Below, piece after piece: positions 57,412 through 64,000 of a stretch of 64,000 nt of DNA. A model generated the notes under the pieces. That model was not told the DNA's origin. It worked only from the letters and a program-made list of their open reading frames with translations, and did no database searches. The stretch's first letter is position 1; each line of letters begins with the position of its first letter. The translations under genes were made by a program, and so were the position numbers. Location: the NCBI GenBank assembly GCA_030158675.1, contig JAOASL010000041.1, positions 50,459-114,458 of the forward strand, in the 5' to 3' direction. This stretch comes from Burkholderiaceae bacterium (GTDB lineage: Bacteria > Pseudomonadota > Gammaproteobacteria > Burkholderiales > Burkholderiaceae_D).

Positions 57412-57927
57412 ATGAAAAGCGCCGCTGAAGTTCATGTCGGATGCAATTCGCGCGCGATTGCGGGAACCGGCGTCAGTGTGCAATGCCAAAAGCTCATGGC
57501 CTCTAAAGCTTCCCTTCCGAATTCTCTGCGCGTACCGGTGATTCAGGAAGAACTGCAGATCGGTCGGCGCATTGTTGACACCGGTCGTGGTGTTCGTGTG
57601 TCCAAGACCGTCACCGAAGAGACATTGCACATCGATGAGGCACTGCAAAGTCAGACGTTGCAGGTTGAGCATGTGCCGATAGATGCGTGGATCGAAGGCG
57701 CTCCGCCGGTACAGCGGCAGGAAGGGGGCACGTTGATCATTCCGGTGCTGGAGGAAGTGCTGGTCATGCAGAAGCGCGTTCGGCTGAAAGAAGAGATCCG
57801 CATCACTGCCCGGCCACACGAACGGCATGTGTCGGAGCAGGTGGTGCTGCGCGAAGAACACGTGACGGTTGCGCGCTTCGATGAAGCCGGCACGTCCCGC
57901 GACGTGCAGGACACGCCGCCGCCATAA
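57412..57927 (+). CDS. DUF2382 (YsnF/AvaK-type) stress protein
   Basis: About 171 residues; the start is uncertain (ATG 57412 or 57496). The DUF2382 unit begins RVPVIQEELQIGRRIVDTGRG and repeats as LIIPVLEEVLVMQKRVRLKEEI, each ending in a VxxEHV-type strand (LQVEHVPI, LREEHVTV). A beta-rich protein with hydrophobic/acidic alternation; role unknown, family linked to general stress. Confidence 0.8.
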   Translation: MKSAAEVHVGCNSRAIAGTGVSVQCQKLMASKASLPNSLRVPVIQEELQIGRRIVDTGRGVRVSKTVTEETLHIDEALQSQTLQVEHVPIDAWIEGAPPVQRQEGGTLIIPVLEEVLVMQKRVRLKEEIRITARPHERHVSEQVVLREEHVTVARFDEAGTSRDVQDTPPP

Positions 57928-57972
57928 CAGCGGATCGGCGATTAGTTCAACATTTTCAAACAGGAGACGGAG

Positions 57973-59127
57973 ATGAACCAAACTATCGTGGCGGTCTTCG
58001 ATGAGTATGGTGATGCGCAGTCCGCGGTGAATGCGCTGTATCAGGAGGGGGGTTTCACGCGTGCCGACGTGAAGCTCAGTCCGGCCGAAGAAACCACTGA
58101 AGCGCGCCGTGCAGCGCTACGCGCGCAGCCGGCCAGCGGCGATACCGGAGGATGGAATATCGGCGATTTTTTCAAATCCCTGTTCGGCAGAGATCAGTAC
58201 GGCGATGATGCCGGCGTGTATTCAGAAGCCGTCAGGCGCGGCAGCTACATAGTTAGCGTCGATGCGCAGAGCGACGAGCAGGCTGCCCGGGCGACTGACA
58301 TACTGCAGCGCTTCAACGCTGTTGATCTGGACCAGCGTGCTACCGGCTGGCGCAGCAGCGGGTGGAGCGGTTACCAGGCAGATTCACCGTTGTATACCGC
58401 CGAGGAAATCCGCCAGGACCGTGACGAATACACCAAGACGACTGTGGCTGCCGCGAGTGCGACGCCGGCTGTCGAACGTGGCACCGGCCAGGCCATTCCG
58501 GTGATAGAGGAACAGCTGCAAGTGGGTAAGCGTACGGTGCAGCGAGGTGGTGTGCGCATCTTCCGGCATGTGACCGAGACGCCAGTAGAGGAGTCCGTGC
58601 AATTGCGCGAAGAGCATGTGACGGTCGAGCGCAGGACGGTCGACCAGCCGGCTAGCGCGGCCGACCTCGAAGCCTTCAAAGAGGGCACGATCGAAGTGCG
58701 CGAGACCGCCGAGGAGCCGGTGGTTGGCAAGACGGCGCGCGTTGTCGAGGAGGTCGAGGTCGGCAAAGAAATCACCGAGCGCACCGAAACCGTCAGCGAT
58801 ACCGTGCGGCGCACCGAAGTCGAGGTCGAACCAATCGGCACACAGGCAACGTCGGCAGCGGCGACGGCCAGCGGCTTGCCGGGCGACGAAGAATTTCGCC
58901 AGCATTGGCAGAGCGCGTATGCCGGCAGTGGCGGCCACTACGAAGATTACTCGTCGGCGTATCGCTACGGTGCCAGTCTGGCCGGTCAGAAGCAATACCA
59001 GGGCTATCGTTGGGATGAGCTTGAGCCGCGCGTGAAATCTGACTGGGAAGCCACGCACGCCGGCACCCCATGGGAGCGCACCAAGCAGGCGGTGCGCTAT
59101 GGATGGGAAAAAATGACATCGCGCTGA
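57973..59127 (+). CDS. YsnF-like DUF2382 protein with N-terminal GsiB/17M-type domain
   Basis: 384 residues. N-terminal TIVAVFDEYGDAQSAVNALYQ domain (about 1-115), linker, DUF2382 repeat (about 165-280: AIPVIEEQLQVGKRTVQRGG and LREEHVTVERR), acidic stretch, and a C-terminal YRYGASLAGQKQYQGYRWDELEPR region seen in related stress proteins. AGGAG before the ATG. With its two neighbours it forms a stress-protein cluster between priA and rep. Confidence 0.85.
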   Translation: MNQTIVAVFDEYGDAQSAVNALYQEGGFTRADVKLSPAEETTEARRAALRAQPASGDTGGWNIGDFFKSLFGRDQYGDDAGVYSEAVRRGSYIVSVDAQSDEQAARATDILQRFNAVDLDQRATGWRSSGWSGYQADSPLYTAEEIRQDRDEYTKTTVAAASATPAVERGTGQAIPVIEEQLQVGKRTVQRGGVRIFRHVTETPVEESVQLREEHVTVERRTVDQPASAADLEAFKEGTIEVRETAEEPVVGKTARVVEEVEVGKEITERTETVSDTVRRTEVEVEPIGTQATSAAATASGLPGDEEFRQHWQSAYAGSGGHYEDYSSAYRYGASLAGQKQYQGYRWDELEPRVKSDWEATHAGTPWERTKQAVRYGWEKMTSR

Positions 59128-59246
59128 AGCCGGCGCGAGTCCGCAGGCCAGATGCGCAGGTTCGCTGTTGTAGTTCCGGGTGCTGAACCGGCGGTGATGT
59201 ACATCGCCGCCGTTCACGCCCGGGTAGGGTATTGAGCTGCGCGCTT

Positions 59247-59729
59247 TTACTGCAGAGGGGAGTTCAGCTGGCCGTCTTGTGCAAGCTGACGAATCATCCG
59301 AATCGTATCGATGTCGGCTTCCTTGTAAGCCTCGCGCTTGAAATCGTTGTAGAACGATTCTTCCTTGGTTTCCTGCGCCGGATTGTGGTCGTCATATTCG
59401 AAGCGAACGAACAGCGCGCCTGGCTGCGGTTCTTCGATCGTCATCGTCAGATCCGACATCGGTATCCCGTCTTGCTGAGGCACGTGGTAATGCACGTTTT
59501 CCAGTGAGTGAAAGCGGACATGGTCGTGCACAACCAACTGGCCAAAGCGCAGCGTGCGCGACAGGCTGTCATGCGTACGCGCGGTGATGTCGCAGGCATC
59601 CAGCCCCAGCAAGAACAGCGTCGGTCGCTCGGCACGAAGTACCAAGCCGCGCCATAACTGTTCGCGCGTCAGTGGTACAAGCAAGGGGTTGCCGGGTATG
59701 TTTATTTCGATAAGGTGGGTGAATTTCAT
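59247..59729 (-). CDS. AtaL-like SRPBCC-family protein (DUF1857)
   Basis: 160 residues from ATG 59729 (MKFTHLIEINIPGNP). START/SRPBCC-type ligand-binding fold; family text LTREQLWRGLVLRAERP and SLENVHYHVPQ. No known enzymatic role. Divergent from rep. Confidence 0.8.
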   Translation of the reverse strand: MKFTHLIEINIPGNPLLVPLTREQLWRGLVLRAERPTLFLLGLDACDITARTHDSLSRTLRFGQLVVHDHVRFHSLENVHYHVPQQDGIPMSDLTMTIEEPQPGALFVRFEYDDHNPAQETKEESFYNDFKREAYKEADIDTIRMIRQLAQDGQLNSPLQ

Positions 59730-59854
59730 CGGTAGCAAAGAGTAATTTCCATTTCACTTTACCATGTACGGCGCAGGCATCGTCCGGGCGCGGAGGCCGC
59801 GTAATTCGCTACAATGGCGCGCTTGGAACATTCCTCCCGCACCTGTCTTCTCTC

Positions 59855-61906
59855 ATGCCGCATGGACTGAATGCCCCGCAGCGCGCGGCGGTCAATTACA
59901 TCGATGGTCCCTGTCTTGTGCTGGCTGGCGCCGGCTCGGGCAAGACGCGCGTCATCACGCAAAAGATCGCGCACCTGATCGAGTCGTGCGGCTACGAAGC
60001 AAGGAACATCGCCGCCCTGACCTTCACCAACAAGGCCGCGCTCGAGATGCGTGAGCGCGTCGCCAAATTGCTGAAGCAGCCGGGCCAGGCCAAGCAACTG
60101 ACGGTATCCACCTTCCACTCGCTCGGCGTGCAGATCTTGCGCCGCGAGGCCGCTGCAGTCGGCCTGAAGGACCGCTTTTCCATCATGGACAGCGACGACT
60201 GCTTCGCGATCGTGCAGGACCTCGCGGTCACGACCGACAAGGCGCTGATCCGCCGTCTCCAGAATCAGATGTCATTGTGGAAGAACGCGCTGCTCGATCC
60301 CGAACAGGCGCTGAAACAGGCGCAAAGCGAAGATGAAGCACAAGCCGCGCGCCTCTATCGCAATTACGTCGCCACATTGTCAAGCTACCAGTCGGTGGAC
60401 TTTGATGACCTGATCCGTCTGCCAGTCGAATTGTTCCGCAAGGACGAGGCCGCGCGCGACCGCTGGCAGCGCCGGCTACGTTATTTGCTGCTCGACGAAT
60501 ACCAGGACACTAATACCTGCCAGTATGAAATGGTGAAGCTGCTGGTGACCGGGCCCGGCAAGAAGCCGATGTTCACCGCCGTCGGTGACGACGACCAGGC
60601 GATCTACGCGTGGCGTGGCGCGACGATGGAAAACCTGCGCATCCTGCAGACCGATTTTCCCGACCTGATGCTGGTCAAGCTGGAGCAGAATTACCGCTCG
60701 AGCACGCGCATCCTGTTGGCGGCCAACGCGGTGATTGCCAACAATCCGAAGCTATTCGAGAAATCGCTGTGGTCCGAGCACGGGATGGGCGATCCGATCC
60801 GCGTGATGGCGATGGATGACGACGAGGCCGAGGCCGATCAGGTGGCTATTCTGCTGTCGGCGCACAAGTTTGAGCGGCGCGCGAAATTTTCCGACTATGC
60901 AGTGCTGTATCGCGGGAATCATCAGGCACGGGTGCTGGAGAAAGCCCTGCGCCGCGAACGCATACCGTATGTAATGTCGGGCGGACAAAGCTTCTTCGAT
61001 CGCGCCGAGATCAAGGACATCATCGCTTACCTGCGGCTGATCGCCAACGGCGACGACGATCCTGCGTTCATTCGCGCGGTGACGACGCCGCGCCGTGGCA
61101 TTGGGCAGGCCACGCTGGAGGTGCTCGGCGAATTCTCGCGTCAGTGGAACTGTTCGCTGTTTGATGCTGTGTTCAAGGGCGGCATCGAGGCAAAACTGAA
61201 CGACCGCCAACTGTCGCCGCTGCGCGAGTTCTGCGACTTCATCAATCAACTTGAAGCGCGCGCATCGCGCGTCGGCGCGGCCAGCAGCGGCGAGAACGCC
61301 GGCACCGTGCTCGACGACATGATGAAGGCGATCGATTATGAAAATTATCTGTTCAACACCTTCGATGAAAAACAGGCGCAGGACAAGTGGCAGAACGTGC
61401 TCGACTTCGTCGGTTGGCTGAAGGAGAAGGGGAACGGCGGGCGAGATGGCGCCGATGCGGAAAAGTCCCTGCTCGAGCTGACCCAGATGGTGGCGCTGAT
61501 GAGCATGCTCGAAGGGCGAGATGAAGAGCCGGATTCGGTGCGCCTGTCCACGCTGCACGCGTCCAAAGGACTGGAATTCGGCCATGTGTTCATGGTCGGC
61601 GTCGAGGAAGGGATCCTGCCGCACAAGGGCGACCCGGATGCGTCAGACGATGTGCTCGCGCAGCGCATTGAGGAAGAACGGCGGCTGATGTATGTTGGCA
61701 TCACGCGCGCCCAGCGCAGCCTGACCCTTACCTGGTGCAAGCGGCGCAAACGTGCGCGTGACAGTGTCGTTTGCGAACAGTCACGCTTCATCAAGGAAAT
61801 GCGGCTCGACGAAGGCAATGCGCCGCCGCAGGAGAGCGAAGTACTGACCCCGCAGGATCGGCTCGCGAACCTGAAGGCGCTGCTGCAGAAGCCGAAGGCA
61901 GCGTGA
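59855..61906 (+). CDS. rep: ATP-dependent DNA helicase Rep
   Basis: 683 residues. 3'-5' superfamily 1 helicase that clears proteins ahead of forks. Opening GLNAPQRAAVNYIDGPCLVLAGAGSGKTRVIT holds the Q motif and Walker A; also TFTNKAA, LLDEYQDTN, GDDDQAIYAWRGA, QNYRSS and VGITRAQRSL. Length matches Rep. Confidence 0.97.
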   Translation: MPHGLNAPQRAAVNYIDGPCLVLAGAGSGKTRVITQKIAHLIESCGYEARNIAALTFTNKAALEMRERVAKLLKQPGQAKQLTVSTFHSLGVQILRREAAAVGLKDRFSIMDSDDCFAIVQDLAVTTDKALIRRLQNQMSLWKNALLDPEQALKQAQSEDEAQAARLYRNYVATLSSYQSVDFDDLIRLPVELFRKDEAARDRWQRRLRYLLLDEYQDTNTCQYEMVKLLVTGPGKKPMFTAVGDDDQAIYAWRGATMENLRILQTDFPDLMLVKLEQNYRSSTRILLAANAVIANNPKLFEKSLWSEHGMGDPIRVMAMDDDEAEADQVAILLSAHKFERRAKFSDYAVLYRGNHQARVLEKALRRERIPYVMSGGQSFFDRAEIKDIIAYLRLIANGDDDPAFIRAVTTPRRGIGQATLEVLGEFSRQWNCSLFDAVFKGGIEAKLNDRQLSPLREFCDFINQLEARASRVGAASSGENAGTVLDDMMKAIDYENYLFNTFDEKQAQDKWQNVLDFVGWLKEKGNGGRDGADAEKSLLELTQMVALMSMLEGRDEEPDSVRLSTLHASKGLEFGHVFMVGVEEGILPHKGDPDASDDVLAQRIEEERRLMYVGITRAQRSLTLTWCKRRKRARDSVVCEQSRFIKEMRLDEGNAPPQESEVLTPQDRLANLKALLQKPKAA

Positions 61907-61908
61907 CG

Positions 61909-62085
61909 ATGGAGAGGCGGGCGAGCCCCGGTTTTCGCAATCCGCATGATCTCCCTGTGAAGACGTGCGCGAGCTGCGGCCGGCCGTTCACGTGGAGAAA
62001 AAAATGGGCTTTGAACTGGGACTTGGTCAAATACTGTTCCGACGCCTGCCGCAGCAAGGCGCCGAAACACGGCGCGCCGGATTGA
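61909..62085 (+). CDS. DUF2256 small zinc-binding protein
   Basis: 58 residues from ATG 61909, 2 bases after the rep stop. KTCASCGRPFTWRKKW then YCSDACR gives a C-x2-C...C-x3-C zinc knuckle characteristic of DUF2256. Function unknown. Confidence 0.85.
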   Translation: MERRASPGFRNPHDLPVKTCASCGRPFTWRKKWALNWDLVKYCSDACRSKAPKHGAPD

Positions 62086-62215
62086 GCTTCTGGCGAGTTC
62101 TTCGCTTTAGTGCCTCTGATAAACGCCGCTGACATTGCCGTGCCTGACACCGACGGTTTGTCGAAGACATTTAACCCGCAGAATCCGCTATTTTCGGACC
62201 GTAGCTAAAAGGACC

Positions 62216-62422
62216 ATGATGGAAGAACGCATGATCAACCTGGAAAGCAAACTCGCGAACCAGGAATATCTGCTGGATGTGTTGAACCAGGCCGTCTACC
62301 AGCAGCAGAAAAAAATCGATGAACTCGACGCGCTCTGCATCGCACTCGCGAAACGACTGGCCGACGTACGCGCGGCCCTGCCCGACGGACTGGCAGCGAA
62401 CGAGAAGCCGCCGCATTACTAA
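62216..62422 (+). CDS. slyX: SlyX family protein
   Basis: 68 residues from ATG 62216 with AAAGGA upstream. A heptad-repeat coiled coil (NLESKLANQEYLLDVLNQAV then QQQKKIDELDALC) and the conserved C-terminal PPHY. Role unresolved. Confidence 0.92.
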   Translation: MMEERMINLESKLANQEYLLDVLNQAVYQQQKKIDELDALCIALAKRLADVRAALPDGLAANEKPPHY

Positions 62423-62429
62423 GCTCTAT

Positions 62430-62481
62430 CAAAATGCCGCTGGTACGCGTTGTGTCGCCTTGTCAGGTCAGCGGCATTTTG
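62430..62481 (+). terminator. Terminator-like inverted repeat after slyX
   Basis: CAAAATGCCGCTG (62430-62442) and CAGCGGCATTTTG (62469-62481), a perfect 13-bp stem with a 26-base loop. It ends 23 bases before the DUF2288 gene, so it may be an attenuator. Confidence 0.55.
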
Positions 62482-62503
62482 AGAGAGACATTAAGGAATT
62501 AGC

Positions 62504-62833
62504 ATGAGCAATGAAAAGATCCTCGCGTCATTGTGCGGCGAACTTAACGAACAGACCGCGCAGATGCGCTGGAGCGAACTCGAACGTTTCTTCGCGGGCG
62601 GGACGCTGATCTCGGTCGCCGGCGAGCTTGACCTGATTGATGTCGGCGCGCGCATCGCCACCGACGACAAAGACAGTGTGCTTACCTGGATGCATGCCGG
62701 CCTGCTGTACAAGGTGACCGATGAGGAGGCCGGCAGCTGGCACGCCGAGGATGCGCTGCTGTGGGTCGTGGTCGTCAAACCCTGGATACTCGTGCAGCAC
62801 CGCCGGCAGCAGCCGGCGCCGATGGCACAGTAA
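62504..62833 (+). CDS. DUF2288 family protein
   Basis: 109 residues. MRWSELERFFAGGTLISVAGELDLIDVGARIATDD and LLWVVVVKPWILVQ fit the DUF2288 pattern. No known function. Starts after a hairpin; the ribosome site is weak. Confidence 0.8.
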   Translation: MSNEKILASLCGELNEQTAQMRWSELERFFAGGTLISVAGELDLIDVGARIATDDKDSVLTWMHAGLLYKVTDEEAGSWHAEDALLWVVVVKPWILVQHRRQQPAPMAQ

Positions 62834-62986
62834 TCCTTCGGCGCCAATTCGCGCTTGCCGCTACCGGCCGTGGTTTTTTCCGGTCGTCCGCAGCGCGATA
62901 GCAATAGTGTAAACACCTCGTCATGCGGGCATGCTTTGGCCGATGCCGCAGGTAGAATGGCCGCTTTTTTCTTCGGTAGATTCCCC

Positions 62987-63892
62987 ATGTGGTTCAAGAA
63001 CCTGCAGTTGTTTCGCCTGCCCCGACACTGGTCCATCAACGTCGATGAACTTGAGGCCGCGCTCGCGCCGCAAACCTTCCTGCCCTGCACCAGCCAGCAG
63101 CCGGCCAGCCAGGGCTGGGTCGCGCCCGCCGTTGATGGCGCACTCGTCTTCGCAAGCCATCGGCAGCTGCTGCTGAAGCTGCGCAGCGAAAAGAAGTTAC
63201 TGCCGGCCTCGGTGATCAATCAGGTGGCACGTGAGAAGGCAGTTGAAATCGCCGAGCAGCAAGGCTTTCGCTGTGGCCGCAAGCAGATGAAGGAAATCAA
63301 GGAGCAGGTGACCGATGAACTGCTGCCGCGCGCATTTTCACTGCAGTCCGACACCAGTGTCTGGATCGACACGGTCAACGGCTGGCTCGCGATCGATGCG
63401 GCCTCCAGCGTGCGCGCAGAGGATGCAGTCAAGCTGCTGCTGAAAGCGGTCGCCAAGCTTCCGCTGGCGACGCTGCGCACACAGCGCTCGCCGGTGGCAT
63501 CCATGACCGACTGGCTACTGTCGGATGAACCGCCGCATGGCTTCACGATCGACCAGGATCTTGAGCTGCGCTCGGCCACGCATGGCAATGCGACCGTGCG
63601 TTACGTGCGCCACTCTGTCGAGCCGGACGAAGTGCGGCGTCATATCGCCGCAGGCAAGCAGTGCACGCGCGCCGCGCTGACGTGGCGCGACAAGGTGTCA
63701 TTCGTGTTGACCGAATCGCTCGCGATCAAGCGTGTTGCGGCGCTCGATGTGCTCAAGGAGGGGATCGACCTGACCACGGCCGAAGACGAGCGCTTTGAAT
63801 CAGATTTCCTGCTGATGGCCGGCGAGCTGGCGCACATGCTGGATGACTTGCTGGCAGCGCTCGGCGGAGAGCAGGCGGAGATGGCTGCGTAG
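62987..63892 (+). CDS. rdgC: Recombination-associated protein RdgC
   Basis: 301 residues from ATG 62987 (MWFKNLQLFRLPRHWSI). Ring-shaped DNA-binding protein that limits RecA filament activity. Family text: QGWVAPAVDGALVFASHRQLLLKL and KQMKEIKEQVTDELLPRAF. The earlier in-frame start at 62855 has no family support. Confidence 0.95.
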   Translation: MWFKNLQLFRLPRHWSINVDELEAALAPQTFLPCTSQQPASQGWVAPAVDGALVFASHRQLLLKLRSEKKLLPASVINQVAREKAVEIAEQQGFRCGRKQMKEIKEQVTDELLPRAFSLQSDTSVWIDTVNGWLAIDAASSVRAEDAVKLLLKAVAKLPLATLRTQRSPVASMTDWLLSDEPPHGFTIDQDLELRSATHGNATVRYVRHSVEPDEVRRHIAAGKQCTRAALTWRDKVSFVLTESLAIKRVAALDVLKEGIDLTTAEDERFESDFLLMAGELAHMLDDLLAALGGEQAEMAA

Positions 63893-63916
63893 CCCGCAGA
63901 GCGGCCCACAAAAAGA

Positions 63917-63940
63917 AAACGCCTGCTTGCGCAGGCGTTT
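63917..63940. terminator. Bidirectional terminator between rdgC and tRNA-Asp
   Basis: Stem AAACGCCTGC / GCAGGCGTTT with a TTGC loop; minus-strand read-out is TTTTCTTTTTG, plus-strand TGTGTTTT. Confidence 0.85.
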
Positions 63941-63946
63941 GTGTTT

Positions 63947-64000
63947 TGGCGGAGCGGACGGGACTCGAACCCGCGACCCCCGGCGTGACAGGCCGGTATT
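63947..64000 (-). tRNA. tRNA-Asp (GTC), 5' part cut by window edge
   Basis: Minus strand ends ...GTCCGCTCCGCCA with encoded CCA; T arm GCGGGTTCGAGTCCCGT, anticodon arm with CCTGTCACG (anticodon GTC). The D arm and 5' acceptor strand lie beyond the window. Confidence 0.95.

Noticed and set aside
61985..61998. CACGTG core resembling parS inside the DUF2256 gene
   Set aside because: Flanks (GTT left, GAGAA right) do not fit the parS consensus.

Overview
The window looks like the replication-origin side of a chromosome from a betaproteobacterium of the Burkholderiales, most like Oxalobacteraceae. The grounds are the yidC-mnmE start, the mnmG-rsmG-parA-parB-atpIBEFHAGDC block, the proteobacterial genes slyX and rdgC, and high-GC codon use. 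The family-level placement is inference from gene content; no search was run.

Layout. 1-3.2 kb: yidC (5' end cut by the window edge) and mnmE. 3.3-6.3 kb: small housekeeping and stress genes (zinc-ribbon/TM2 protein, DJ-1/PfpI protein, mscL, exported pentapeptide-repeat protein, SRAP protein). 6.3-24.8 kb: an amide/urea nitrogen-acquisition island. It holds an exported acetamidase/formamidase-family enzyme, an orphan cytochrome oxidase subunit I, formamidase fmdA with fmdB, a five-gene UrtABCDE/FmdDEF-type ABC importer, a giant NCS1-permease/hybrid histidine kinase with its LuxR-type response regulator, aliphatic amidase amiE, and a MoxR/VWA (CbbQ/CbbO-like) pair. 24.9-31.4 kb: CAP lipoprotein, half-size asparaginase, an unrecognised 256-aa protein, MOSC protein, 2-hydroxyacid dehydrogenase, GTP-dependent PEP carboxykinase. 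31.5-41 kb: a block that reads more A/T-rich, with a pseudouridine synthase, MFS and TSUP transporters, two LysR regulators, mmsA and a GMC oxidoreductase; a DnaA-box-rich, oriC-like gap lies inside it. 41-54 kb: two parS sites, mnmG-rsmG-parA-parB, the complete ATP synthase operon, hemE. 54-64 kb: a second DnaA-box-like gap, priA, a stress-protein cluster (glycine-zipper and DUF2382 proteins), rep, slyX, rdgC and the 3' part of tRNA-Asp.

Most notable result. The amide island appears to be one regulon. A near-palindromic operator (TACG-N8-CGTA type) occurs upstream of urtA, the permease-kinase gene, amiE and the exported amidase. At urtA and amiE the operator directly abuts a -35 hexamer, followed by an identical 18-bp spacer and an identical TACTCT -10. 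A transporter-fused sensor kinase and its LuxR-family regulator lie in the middle of these genes and are the natural candidates to read the operator. amiE also has a terminator in its leader, and a second strong terminator sits just before the MoxR gene, suggesting attenuation on top of transcriptional activation.
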